Shown piece by piece: positions 9,660 through 17,391 of a DNA stretch of 64,000 nt. Position 1 is the stretch's first letter, and each line of letters begins with the position of its first letter. Made by a program: the position numbers and the translations under genes. The DNA is from Lachnospiraceae bacterium. GTDB taxonomy: Bacteria; Bacillota; Clostridia; Lachnospirales; Lachnospiraceae. The notes beneath the pieces were generated by a model that saw only the letters and a program-made list of their open reading frames with translations, did no database searches and was not told the origin of the DNA. Location: the NCBI GenBank assembly GCA_022791635.1, contig JAAVZL010000013.1, forward strand, positions 51,661 through 115,660, written 5' to 3'.

Positions 9660-9701
9660 GCGAAGTGACTTTACTCTTTCGTACTGTTGCGCAGTAACTT
9701 T
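9660..9701 (+). repeat. Partial R3 element (right half)
   Basis: CGAAGTGACTTTA, CTTT, GTACTGTTGCGCAGTAAC and CTTT match in order the right half of the R3 copy at 14311-14430 read on the minus strand. The left half is missing. It ends about 20 bases before the lipoprotein start codon, the same position relative to a start as the other R3 copies. Confidence 0.7.
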
Positions 9702-9720
9702 AATTAAGGGGTGGAGGATT

Positions 9721-10893
9721 ATGAGGAAAAGAGTGATGATAGCGATTTTTCTTTGTGCGGCTCTTCTTGCCGGGTGTCAGGCGGCGCCGGAGGCGTCTAA
9801 GGATGGTGAGATTTTTCGGGCAAAGGGGGAATCTGAGGATCGGGTGGAGGAAATTTTGAGGGAAGATGAGGGGGGAAGTGCCGGAGAAAATGCCGAGGAC
9901 AGTGGGAATGTGGCTCTGGTTTTGGGACAGGGTGAGAATTGTATGAGATTGGAGGCGGAGATTCCCCGGGTGCCGGAGACTTTAGGCGCTCTTGTGATGG
10001 GGCCGGACGGAAGTTTGGATGGGGAGGCGCTGAAGCGGTTTCTGGAACCGGAGGGAGAGACGGAGGATATTGCGCAGAGGCTCTTGGAGGAACAGGAAGA
10101 GGAGGAGCAGCGGCAGCGTGAACGGGATCAGAGGCTTGGGGAGGGTGACAGTATGCTTGAGATGGCGGATATAGGGGATGGCAGTTATCTGGCTCTGACG
10201 GATCAGAATCGCAGGGCGATTCTTAAGGGGAGGACGGGAGTGTTCTATGAGGATGCGGCTCTCAAGGAGAAGTGCCGTCAGGCGGCGAAGAAGAATGAGC
10301 AGGAATTGGATGTGGATGCTCCCGGGACGGGGTTTTCTTCTTTTTCTTTGCAGGATGCGGAAGGCTTGCTTAAGGAGAAGCTTTCTCTTTTGGGGATTGA
10401 GGATATTTATTTGTATGAGGCGGATGCCCATGAGGGGGGAGGATATTATTTTTATGAGGTTCGTTTTGTGCCCTCCGTAGAAGGGATTCCGGTGGCTTAT
10501 TCCTTTGGGCAGATGGTGGTTACGGAGGTCTATCCGGATGGGAATGCATGGATTTGTCCGGAGGGTGTTGCCGACCTTTCTTTGGAGAATTTTTGTATGG
10601 AAAAGACGTCGGAGGGGGAGAAGTCTCCGGTTTTAGGCTGGAATAAGCTGAAAAAGCTTTTGGAAACCTATCTGGAGGACGGAAGTCTTGTGTGCCGGGA
10701 GGATGTTTCCTTTTCTACGGTGGAGCTGGTTTATTATCCCAGGAAGAGAGGGGAGGGGCTTGAGCTTACGCCTATGTGGAATCTTCATGTGGATATGGGA
10801 GAATATGTGGACTATGCAGGGGAGCATGGAATGGATACAGCATGGAATATTTATCTGAACGCAGTAACCGGTGAATTGGAAGAGGTGCAGTAG
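9721..10893 (+). CDS. Lipoprotein of unknown function, partner of the ABC/two-component island
   Basis: The start chosen is ATG 9721 (GTGGAGGATT upstream), because it gives a clean lipoprotein signal: MRKRVMIAIFLCAALLAGCQ with lipobox LAGC. An in-frame start at 9571 would bury this. The mature part (~370 residues) is acidic at first (Glu/Gly/Arg rich, residues 30-150) and then a mixed alpha/beta region with aromatic motifs (GGYYFYEVRF, TPMWNLHVDMGEYVDYAG). I recognise no domain with certainty. It is followed by three membrane proteins and an ABC ATPase, so a surface sensor or accessory role for that transporter is plausible. Confidence 0.75.
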   Translation: MRKRVMIAIFLCAALLAGCQAAPEASKDGEIFRAKGESEDRVEEILREDEGGSAGENAEDSGNVALVLGQGENCMRLEAEIPRVPETLGALVMGPDGSLDGEALKRFLEPEGETEDIAQRLLEEQEEEEQRQRERDQRLGEGDSMLEMADIGDGSYLALTDQNRRAILKGRTGVFYEDAALKEKCRQAAKKNEQELDVDAPGTGFSSFSLQDAEGLLKEKLSLLGIEDIYLYEADAHEGGGYYFYEVRFVPSVEGIPVAYSFGQMVVTEVYPDGNAWICPEGVADLSLENFCMEKTSEGEKSPVLGWNKLKKLLETYLEDGSLVCREDVSFSTVELVYYPRKRGEGLELTPMWNLHVDMGEYVDYAGEHGMDTAWNIYLNAVTGELEEVQ

Positions 10894-10894
10894 G

Positions 10895-11653
10895 TTGAAA
10901 GGCTTTTTTTATCAGGATTTAAAGCGAAGCGTGATGAATAGGGGCTTTTGGGCAGGGGTGCTGTTTGTATCGGTGGTTCTTTTGTGGGCGGCTCTTATGG
11001 ATTCGCCTATGGATGGCAGCAGAAGCTATCTTTATAGTCTGGCGAATATTTTTCACGCTTCCGGATTTTCGCCCTTTGCGGCGGTTTTTCCTCCGCTGGC
11101 ATATGCTACGGTTTTCTGTGAGGAATATGGGAACGGCTATCTGAGACTGATGCTGCACAGAAGCGGATTGGGGAGAATGATCCGGGTAAGGGTTGTGACC
11201 ACGGCATGTTCCGGCGGACTGATGATTGCCCTGCCTGCGGCCCTGGCCTGTCTGGCTGCGTATATAGGGGGAATTCACGGGGTACCGGCGGGAGCGGATG
11301 AGGGGCTTTTGGAGGGGACGAAAATTATTGCCGCCGTTGTAACATACGGCGACTGGTATATTCTTGCCGGGAAGGTGATGCTTGCGTTTCTGTTCGGGGC
11401 CTTGTGGGCTCTGGTGGGACTGGCTTTCGCAGTCTGGATTCCCAACCGCTATGTGGGGCTTTTGGCTCCTTTTATCCTGTATGATACCTTGTGGCTGTTT
11501 GTGGGAAATGTGTCCTTTAATCCGGTTTTTCTGCTGACCGGGGATAATGTGGGGAACGGAGATTATCCTCTGGCGGCTTTGATTGATATGTTCTATATTG
11601 GGATCACCATTCCTGTGATATATGCCGGGATTCGAAAGGCAGGGAGAAGCTAA
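10895..11653 (+). CDS. ABC-2-like membrane permease subunit
   Basis: A membrane protein of about 252 residues with roughly six hydrophobic helices (for example GFWAGVLFVSVVLLWAAL and VVTTACSGGLMIALPAALACLAAYI). TTG 10895, one base after the lipoprotein stop, is preferred over an in-frame GTG at 10871 because AGAGG precedes it and it avoids a 23-base overlap. The opening GFFYQDLKRSVMNRGFW, a cytoplasmic amphipathic segment before helix 1, is typical of ABC-2 exporter permeases. It is one of three consecutive membrane genes upstream of the ATPase at 13180. Confidence 0.75.
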   Translation: MKGFFYQDLKRSVMNRGFWAGVLFVSVVLLWAALMDSPMDGSRSYLYSLANIFHASGFSPFAAVFPPLAYATVFCEEYGNGYLRLMLHRSGLGRMIRVRVVTTACSGGLMIALPAALACLAAYIGGIHGVPAGADEGLLEGTKIIAAVVTYGDWYILAGKVMLAFLFGALWALVGLAFAVWIPNRYVGLLAPFILYDTLWLFVGNVSFNPVFLLTGDNVGNGDYPLAALIDMFYIGITIPVIYAGIRKAGRS

Positions 11654-11655
11654 AG

Positions 11656-12507
11656 ATGGGTGAGGTAAGAAAGATTTGTTGTTTAACCAGGAATCTGCTT
11701 TTTTATGAATGGTCCAATAAAAGGGTGATTATGGGATTTCTGGCGGGAATTGCGGTGCCCTTTTGGTGGCTTAAGAATTTTCTGGATTATGCCGTCAGCA
11801 GGGGACAGCCCGTCAATGTTCTGGAGTCCTTTGTTGTGGTGGAGCACTCTTATAAAAGCATCTTGTTCCTGGCACTGGGATGGCTGCTGATTGTCTCGGA
11901 CGCTCCCTTTGTCAACGGAAGTACGTTTTATTCCTTATGCCGCACGGATAAGCGGAGCTGGAACGGTGCTATGGTGTTGTATATTTTTGTGCAGGCGGCC
12001 CTTTACACAGCAGCGGCAGCCCTGTCTATGGCGGCGGCTTCTGCTCCCTGGGGTTATGTGGGTAAGATGTGGAGCAATCCGGTCTATTTGCTGTCCAGGG
12101 ATTTTCAGATGGATTTGAGTGCGGCGTATGGAATTGATTTTCTGCATCAGGAAATGATGGGGTGGATGAATGTGCCCCAGGCTTTTCTGGCGACCGCTTT
12201 GTGCTTCTTTTTGTATCTTGTGCTGATGGGGCTGATTCTGTATACCTTTCGTCTACTCCTTGGGGGTGTCTGGGGAATGGTGATTACCTTTGCGATGCAT
12301 GTGGGGGGATATGAGCTGCCTTATCTGGGATTTTGGAAATACGCTCTGATGGAGTATGCCCGTCCTGCCAATTTTATGGACGGGGCCGGTGTGCATCTGG
12401 AAGTGCCTGTGCTGGTTTTCGTTCTTTGCGGGGCGGCTCTGGTATTTTTAGAAAATCTGCTTATGGATCGGGTGGATTTTAAGGGGGAGGCCGGGGAAGG
12501 AACATGA
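11656..12507 (+). CDS. Membrane protein, likely ABC export permease subunit
   Basis: 283 residues with about six to seven hydrophobic segments, including VIMGFLAGIAVPFWWL, SILFLALGWLLIVSDA and VLVFVLCGAALVFLENLL. The pattern of an early helix, a pair around 55-75, then FVNGSTFYSLCRTDKRSWNGAMVLYIFVQ resembles the permease of small ABC-2 systems with integral membrane halves. It begins three bases after the previous gene and overlaps the next by four (ATGA), so it belongs to the same operon. The substrate is unknown. Confidence 0.72.
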   Translation: MGEVRKICCLTRNLLFYEWSNKRVIMGFLAGIAVPFWWLKNFLDYAVSRGQPVNVLESFVVVEHSYKSILFLALGWLLIVSDAPFVNGSTFYSLCRTDKRSWNGAMVLYIFVQAALYTAAAALSMAAASAPWGYVGKMWSNPVYLLSRDFQMDLSAAYGIDFLHQEMMGWMNVPQAFLATALCFFLYLVLMGLILYTFRLLLGGVWGMVITFAMHVGGYELPYLGFWKYALMEYARPANFMDGAGVHLEVPVLVFVLCGAALVFLENLLMDRVDFKGEAGEGT

Positions 12508-13133
12508 GGGGAGAGAGTATTACGTATTCTTATCTTGGGGGAATTGCGGATTCCGGCTTTGGGGGGATCCCGTTGATTCCTATGGGGCGGTGGCTTCTGG
12601 GGGTTTCGGTTGTCCTGCTTGCGGCGGGGATTTTTCTGGGCGGAAAGCGGAAGATTGTTTTGTTGGAGCAGGTGCGTTTTGGGAGCAGAAGGCGCTGGTG
12701 GAATGCACAGTTTGGAGGTTTGCTTTTTTGCGGGGCAGCTGCGTGCCTTTTTTATGAATGTGTGATACAGGGGGCGGATACGCTTTTGCATTTGCCCTGG
12801 CCGGAGGAGATGGACGGGAGGCTTGTGCTGCTTTTGTGGCTGGTGCATATGGAGACGCTGGTAGGGGCTTTCGGCCTTTTGGATATCACAAAATTTGGGC
12901 GGCTTGCCCCGGCGATTCTCTTTCTTTCGGAGGTGCTGACTTTTGTGACAGGGGTTTTCTTTCGGGGGATTTCGAAATATATGTTCGGAACCTGGGGCAT
13001 GTATGCGCAGAGCAGCAGGGTGAGGGCGGCGGATGGATTTTCTCCGGCGGCGGTGCTTGTTTTGGAGGGGATGCTGCTTTTGGTGATTTGGAAAATGGGG
13101 GCGGTACTGGCGGAGAGAAGAAGCAGGCTGTGA
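12504..13133 (+). CDS. Membrane protein of the ABC island
   Basis: 209 residues with about five hydrophobic segments (PMGRWLLGVSVVLLAAGIFLG; AQFGGLLFCGAAACLFYE; LVLLLWLVHMETLVGAFGLL; APAILFLSEVLTFVTGVFF; VLVLEGMLLLVIWKMG). The start overlaps the preceding stop as ATGA. I recognise no family. Position and overlap suggest a third membrane subunit or accessory of the exporter. The coding strand is rich in GGG and poor in C, like other genes near the palindromes. Confidence 0.68.
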   Translation: MRGESITYSYLGGIADSGFGGIPLIPMGRWLLGVSVVLLAAGIFLGGKRKIVLLEQVRFGSRRRWWNAQFGGLLFCGAAACLFYECVIQGADTLLHLPWPEEMDGRLVLLLWLVHMETLVGAFGLLDITKFGRLAPAILFLSEVLTFVTGVFFRGISKYMFGTWGMYAQSSRVRAADGFSPAAVLVLEGMLLLVIWKMGAVLAERRSRL

Positions 13134-13179
13134 AATCGAGGGCTGCCGGCTGCTTTTGTGACGGAGTAAAAGGAAAGGA

Positions 13180-13833
13180 ATGGGTGATAAGATGGAGTAT
13201 ATTGCTGAGATTAAGAATGTAAGCAAAAGGTTCGGGGATGAGACGGTGGTTCGGGAGGTGTCGCTGTCCCTGGAGCCGGGGCGGATCTATGGGATAGCCG
13301 GGAGAAACGGTTCCGGCAAAACGGTGCTTTTTAAGATGCTTATCGGATTCCTAAAGCCCACTGCAGGCAGAATTTTTGTAAATGGGAAAGAGATCGGAAG
13401 GGACAGAGATTTTGCCGAGGATGTGGGGATTATCATAGAGACGCCGGGATTTCTGGGGGGATTTAGCGGTTATAAGAATCTGGAGTATCTTGCCGGGATT
13501 AAAAGGCGGATTGGGAAAGAGGAAATCCGCCGAAGCATGGAAAAGGTGGGGCTTGATCCGGACAGCAGGAAAAAGGTAAAGAAATATTCCCTGGGGATGC
13601 GGCAGCGGCTGGGCATTGCACAGGCCATTATGGAGGAACCGAAGCTGCTGATTCTGGATGAGCCTATGAACGGCCTGGATCGGCAGGGGGCGGAGGAGAT
13701 CCGGGGGCTTTTTCTTAGGCTGAAAGGGGAGGGCGTTACCATTTTGCTGGCAAGCCATCATAAGGAGGATATGGAGCTTTTGTGCGATAAAGTTTATGAA
13801 ATGGAGGATGGGTATCTGCGGGGGGTATCCTGA
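13180..13833 (+). CDS. ABC transporter ATP-binding protein (BcrA/exporter type)
   Basis: 217 residues with all ABC landmarks: Walker A GRNGSGKTVLFKML, signature YSLGMRQRLGIAQA, Walker B LLILDEPMNGLD and the switch His in LASHHKED. The signature and its short length fit the single-domain ATPases of drug, bacteriocin-immunity or lantibiotic exporters (BcrA-like). It powers the membrane proteins encoded just upstream. ATG 13180 is used; ATG 13192 (MEYIAEIKNVSKRFG) is an equally good start. Last gene of the island, followed by a convergent gene after 40 bp. Confidence 0.92.
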   Translation: MGDKMEYIAEIKNVSKRFGDETVVREVSLSLEPGRIYGIAGRNGSGKTVLFKMLIGFLKPTAGRIFVNGKEIGRDRDFAEDVGIIIETPGFLGGFSGYKNLEYLAGIKRRIGKEEIRRSMEKVGLDPDSRKKVKKYSLGMRQRLGIAQAIMEEPKLLILDEPMNGLDRQGAEEIRGLFLRLKGEGVTILLASHHKEDMELLCDKVYEMEDGYLRGVS

Positions 13834-13873
13834 AGCTCAGACGGGGTACGGCGGAGCACTCGCGTCCTATTTA

Positions 13874-14296
13874 TCACATCTCCTGCTGGTACTTCTCCGT
13901 ATAACAGAAGTCCAGAATATACATTAGTACAAATACTCCGATCAGGGCCAGCGTCATCCACAGGGCTCCACGCACCAGAAAGTTCACCCAGGCAAGTGCT
14001 ATGACCACCCATCGGGTTATGTCGCTTGTTCTGGCCTTGGCACGGTTGCGGATCTGGGTGTTCCGTTCATCGTGAAGCTCAATCTCTTCCTGGCGGACGG
14101 CCTCCGGAAACTCCGCTTCCCGAGACATACGGGACAATTTGTTGAGACACAAGGAGAAGAGCAGGGCGTAAAGTGTGAGGCAGATGCCGCTTACGATACG
14201 CAGCTTTCCCAGACCGAAAGAGATTCCGATAAATTGAAAGATTAAGCCGGCTATGATGCCAAGGATCAATAAGGTCTTTTTTTTCTTTTGATTCAT
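13874..14296 (-). CDS. Small membrane protein (DUF2178-like), paired with XRE regulator
   Basis: 140 residues: two hydrophobic helices near residues 8-50 (LLILGIIAGLIFQFIGISFG, IVSGICLTLYALLFSLCL), a charged linker with HDERNTQIRNRAKA, then two more helices (WVVIALAWVNFLVRGALWM, LIGVFVLMYILDF). The HDERN segment between two helix pairs is characteristic of DUF2178-type proteins commonly found beside small XRE regulators. The ribosome binding site AGGAGG lies at the end of repeat R3 (14311-14430). Function unknown. It is probably co-transcribed with, or controlled by, the upstream XRE protein. Confidence 0.75.
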   Translation of the reverse strand: MNQKKKKTLLILGIIAGLIFQFIGISFGLGKLRIVSGICLTLYALLFSLCLNKLSRMSREAEFPEAVRQEEIELHDERNTQIRNRAKARTSDITRWVVIALAWVNFLVRGALWMTLALIGVFVLMYILDFCYTEKYQQEM

Positions 14297-14310
14297 GTTT
14301 TCCTCCTATT

Positions 14311-14430
14311 CAAAGTTGCTACGCAACAGTACTAAAGGATAAAGTCACTTCGATGCACATGTAATGAGAGAAACTTTCATTCGAAAGGGCACTCATGAAA
14401 GTTCCTCTCGTGCACCTCCTCGACTTTACC
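14311..14430 (-). repeat. R3 element in the leader of the DUF2178-like gene
   Basis: Read on the minus strand it has an outer stem (GGTAAAGTC with GACTTTATCC), an inner stem (GAGAGGAACTTTCAT with ATGAAAGTTTCTCTC) around a loop containing GAGTGCCCTTTCGA, then a tail hairpin GTTGCGTAGCAAC. The copy at 55569-55690 has the same layout, with paired substitutions in each stem. It ends 15 bases before the gene's start, at its AGGAGG. Confidence 0.8.
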
Positions 14431-14477
14431 GTCCAGCAGAAAATTTATTCAAAAATACTTGACATTTCTTAGCTGGA

Positions 14478-14520
14478 CTATTCCAGTTCCGCAATACCCT
14501 TTCCGGCACGGTTCAAGGGT
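14478..14520 (-). repeat. Reduced R2 element
   Basis: On the minus strand TATTGCGGAACTGGAATAG, the end box of the R2 family, follows a small stem ACCCTT/AAGGGT around a 13-base loop. The stop codon of the XRE gene lies inside it. It looks like an R2 unit that has lost its central hairpin, and may act as a weak terminator. Confidence 0.65.
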
Positions 14521-14719
14521 TTGCTGTTTCTTCATATATAAATATTTCTTCAATCGGCATCTGAAAGTACCGGGAGATCTTAAAGGCCAGAAGAATCGAC
14601 GGGTTATACCGCCCGTTTTCCAACGAGCCGATGGTCTGCCTGGATACCTCCAGGATGGCCGCCAGTTCCTCCTGGGTAACACCTCGTTCCTTTCGGATTT
14701 CTTCTAAGCGGTTTTTCAA
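14513..14719 (-). CDS. XRE-family (Cro/CI-type) transcriptional regulator
   Basis: 68 residues, nearly all one helix-turn-helix domain: LEEIRKERGVTQEELAAILEVSRQTIGSLENGRYNPSI, then LAFKISRYFQMPIEEIFIYEE. This is the YozG/short-XRE class. The start is TTG at 14719, with AGGAGG seven bases upstream. Two dyad sites flank its promoter (see that entry), which suggests autorepression. The downstream membrane-protein gene is its usual partner. Its stop codon falls within the reduced R2 element. Confidence 0.88.
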   Translation of the reverse strand: MKNRLEEIRKERGVTQEELAAILEVSRQTIGSLENGRYNPSILLAFKISRYFQMPIEEIFIYEETANP

Positions 14720-14737
14720 AATAAATCCTCCTGATGG

Positions 14738-14795
14738 AAAGTATACTTTACATTATCAACATACAACACCTGATGCAAAATGTCAAGTAAACTTT
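14738..14795 (-). promoter_or_regulatory. XRE promoter with two operator-like dyads
   Basis: On the minus strand, TTGACA (14781-14786), a 17-base spacer and TATGTT (14758-14763). A perfect 12-base dyad AAAGTATACTTT lies at 14738-14749, near the expected transcription start. A related AAGTAAACTTT lies at 14785-14795, overlapping the -35 edge. Both continue into GGAAAG or CTTTCC on one side. The placement is what an autorepressor would use; the binding protein is inferred to be the XRE product. Confidence 0.65.
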
Positions 14796-14809
14796 CCATA
14801 AATTTCACA

Positions 14810-15037
14810 ACATTTCAGACGGGCGGCGGCAGCGTGTGAGCAGGCTTTTCCAATATCAGGTGTCCGGCTGTTCACGAACATGCTGTCTGATTTGGACGGA
14901 GATTATCTCGAAATATATATAACTTCTTCAAAAATTTCAGGATAATGTCCGTCCGAAGCAGACGGCGTGTTCGTGAACCGTTCGAACACCGATATGGAAA
15001 AGCCTGCCCACACGCTGCCGCTGCCCGTCTGAAATGT
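14810..15037 (-). repeat. Palindromic element E2 (long form, minus orientation)
   Basis: A 228-base imperfect palindrome. The ends ACATTTCAGACGGGC and GCCCGTCTGAAATGT pair, and pairing continues with few mismatches through GGCAGCGTGTG and CAGGCTTTTCC. The right arm read on the minus strand gives the family core: CTTTTCCATATC, GGTGTTCGAACGGTTCACG, GTCTGCT. The left arm gives GAACAGCCGGACACC and GATATTGGAAAAG. The tip is AT-rich. It is reversed relative to E1, E3, E4 and E5 and lies between the XRE and miaA promoters. No gene is seen from 14720 to 15114. Confidence 0.85.
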
Positions 15038-15052
15038 TTCTACTTCTTTCTC

Positions 15053-15081
15053 TTGCAAATCCCAACAGCATTCACTATAAT
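15053..15081 (+). promoter_or_regulatory. Sigma-A promoter for the miaA operon
   Basis: TTGCAA (15053-15058), 17 bases, TATAAT (15076-15081), starting 16 bases after palindrome E2. Transcription would begin about 25 bases before the miaA start, so the palindrome is outside the transcript. Confidence 0.75.
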
Positions 15082-15114
15082 AAAGCAGATGTTACAGAAA
15101 AGCAGGAGAACACC

Positions 15115-16077
15115 ATGAAGCAGCCACTGGTAATTCTAACCGGTCCTACGGCCGTAGGAAAAACAAAGCTTTCTATCGCTCTGGCAAAAGCCATTGATGG
15201 AGAAATCATATCGGCAGACTCCATGCAGATCTACCGCTATATGGACATCGGTTCCGCAAAGATCCGACCAGAGGAAATGCAGGGGGTTCCGCACCACCTG
15301 ATTGATATTCTGGAGCCGACAGATGACTTCCATGTTGTCCGGTTTCAAAGTCTGGCAAAGGAAGCCATAGAAAAGATTTATGAGCGAAATCGAATCCCCA
15401 TTGTAGTGGGAGGAACCGGTTTTTACATTCAGGCACTTCTCTATGACATTGATTTTACGGAAAATGAAGAAAATGCAGAGCTTCGGGCAGAGCTGGAAGC
15501 CTTTGCCACAGAGCACGGGGCAGAGGCACTTCACCGGCTGTTAATGGAAGCAGATCCAAGGTCCGCAGAGCAGATTCACCCCAATAATAGAAAACGGGTC
15601 ATCCGTGCCCTGGAATATTATCGCCTGACCGGAGAGCGGATTTCGGAGCACAATGAGGTTCAGCATCAGAAAGAAAGCCCTTACAATGCAGCCTATTTTG
15701 TCCTGAATCATGAGAGAGAGCGGCTTTATAAACGAATTGATGACAGGGTGGACGGGATGATTGAGGAAGGCCTGCTTGAAGAGGTACAAGCTCTGAAAGC
15801 TATGGGCTTAAGTCGGGGAATGGTATCTATGCAGGGACTGGGCTATAAAGAAATGCTTTCCTATCTGGATGGGGAAATCAGCTTTTCGGAGGCGGTTCAG
15901 ATTCTGAAGCGTGACACGAGACATTTTGCCAAGCGTCAGCTTACCTGGTTTCGCCGGGAGAGGGATGTCATCTGGATAAATAAGCCGGATTTTCAGGATC
16001 GAGAGGAAGCAATTCTTAATTATATACGGAATATTTTAAAAGAAAGAGAAATCATCAGAATGGAGCGTAATCAATGA
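15115..16077 (+). CDS. miaA: tRNA dimethylallyltransferase
   Basis: Adds the dimethylallyl group to N6 of A37 in tRNAs reading UNN codons. The start at ATG 15115 follows AGCAGGAGA and places the P-loop LTGPTAVGKTKLS at residues 8-20. An in-frame start at 15034 would overlap the promoter. Further motifs are ADSMQIYRYMDIGSAK, VVGGTGFYIQALLYDI and RQLTWFRRERDV. 320 residues is normal. It overlaps the next gene by ATGA. Codon usage near its start is A- and C-ending (more C than G), opposite to most neighbours, and grades back to normal by the 3' end. Confidence 0.97.
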   Translation: MKQPLVILTGPTAVGKTKLSIALAKAIDGEIISADSMQIYRYMDIGSAKIRPEEMQGVPHHLIDILEPTDDFHVVRFQSLAKEAIEKIYERNRIPIVVGGTGFYIQALLYDIDFTENEENAELRAELEAFATEHGAEALHRLLMEADPRSAEQIHPNNRKRVIRALEYYRLTGERISEHNEVQHQKESPYNAAYFVLNHERERLYKRIDDRVDGMIEEGLLEEVQALKAMGLSRGMVSMQGLGYKEMLSYLDGEISFSEAVQILKRDTRHFAKRQLTWFRRERDVIWINKPDFQDREEAILNYIRNILKEREIIRMERNQ

Positions 16078-17363
16078 GAGAAACAGCAAGCCTTTATAAA
16101 GAAATGGGAATCAGCGAGGAGGTTCTGGCCTTTGGTGCCCGGGTAGAGACAGACTTAAAGGAGCGGTTTGACGCCATCGAAGAAAATGTGGAGTATAATC
16201 AGATGAAGGTTCTCCATGCCATGCAGAAAAACCGTGTGGAGGCAGCCTGCTTTGCGGCTACCAGCGGCTATGGCTATAACGACCTGGGAAGGGACAAGCT
16301 GGAGGATGTATATGCGGATGTATTTCACACGGAAGCGGCCCTGGTGCGTCCCCAGATTGCCTGCGGTACTCATGCTTTGGCTGTCGCTCTTTCCGGTAAC
16401 TTAAGACCGGGGGATGAGCTGCTTTCTCCTGTGGGAAAGCCCTACGATACCCTGGAGGAGGTCATCGGAATCCGGCCCTCCACAGGCTCTCTGGCGGAAT
16501 ACGGCGTCACTTACCGCCAGGTGGATCTTCTGGAGGATGGAAGCTTTGACTATCCGGCCATTGAAAAGGCGTTAAATGAGAGGACCCGTCTGGTGACGAT
16601 TCAGCGTTCCAAGGGCTACCAGACCAGGCCCACCCTTTCCGTGAAACGAATCGGGGAGCTGATTGCCTTTATCAAGGAGCGGCGTCCCGACGTCATCTGT
16701 ATGGTGGACAACTGCTATGGGGAGTTCGTGGAACGAATAGAGCCCACGGATGTGGGAGCGGATCTCTGTGTGGGCTCCCTTATCAAGAATCCAGGCGGCG
16801 GTCTGGCGCCTATCGGTGGTTATATTGCAGGGAAAGAAGAATATGTGGAGCGTGCGGCCTATCGCCTGACCTCTCCCGGCCTTGGAAAAGAGGTGGGGGC
16901 ATCTCTGGGCGTGATGACCAGCTTTTATCAGGGATTGTTCCTGGCACCTACCGTAGTGGGAGGTGCCTTGAAAGGAGCCATTTTTGCGGCCAATATTTAT
17001 GAGAGGCTGGGCTTTCCCGTTATACCAAACGGCAGGGAGAGCCGCCACGATATCATTCAGGCCGTAACGTTCGGAACTCCGGAGGGTGTGATTGCGTTCT
17101 GTAAAGGGATCCAAGCGGCGGCACCGGTGGACAGCTATGTGACACCGGAACCCTGGGCTATGCCCGGATATGACAGCGATGTGATTATGGCGGCGGGAGC
17201 CTTTGTTCAAGGGTCCTCCATTGAGCTGTCGGCGGACGGTCCCATTAAGCCGCCCTATGCGGTGTATTTCCAGGGCGGGCTGACCTGGCAGCATGCAAAG
17301 TTTGGGATTCTGATGTCGCTGCAGAAGCTGTATGAGGCGGGACTGGTAAAGCTGGAGGGATAA
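16074..17363 (+). CDS. Methionine gamma-lyase-family PLP protein (YnbB type)
   Basis: 429 residues, related to Cys/Met-metabolism PLP enzymes and long annotated as 'aluminium resistance' or methionine gamma-lyase family. The cofactor Lys is probably in LCVGSLIKNPGGGLAPIGGYIAG. MVDNCYGEF supplies the ring-contacting Asp, and RPQIACGTHALAVAL the phosphate-binding region. It probably performs a C-S or similar lyase reaction; the substrate is not established. It sits between miaA (ATGA overlap) and a FAD protein; B. subtilis ynbB also lies near miaA and hfq. Confidence 0.88.
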   Translation: MRETASLYKEMGISEEVLAFGARVETDLKERFDAIEENVEYNQMKVLHAMQKNRVEAACFAATSGYGYNDLGRDKLEDVYADVFHTEAALVRPQIACGTHALAVALSGNLRPGDELLSPVGKPYDTLEEVIGIRPSTGSLAEYGVTYRQVDLLEDGSFDYPAIEKALNERTRLVTIQRSKGYQTRPTLSVKRIGELIAFIKERRPDVICMVDNCYGEFVERIEPTDVGADLCVGSLIKNPGGGLAPIGGYIAGKEEYVERAAYRLTSPGLGKEVGASLGVMTSFYQGLFLAPTVVGGALKGAIFAANIYERLGFPVIPNGRESRHDIIQAVTFGTPEGVIAFCKGIQAAAPVDSYVTPEPWAMPGYDSDVIMAAGAFVQGSSIELSADGPIKPPYAVYFQGGLTWQHAKFGILMSLQKLYEAGLVKLEG

Positions 17364-17391
17364 GCGGAAAAGGAGAGAGGTGAGACAGGAT

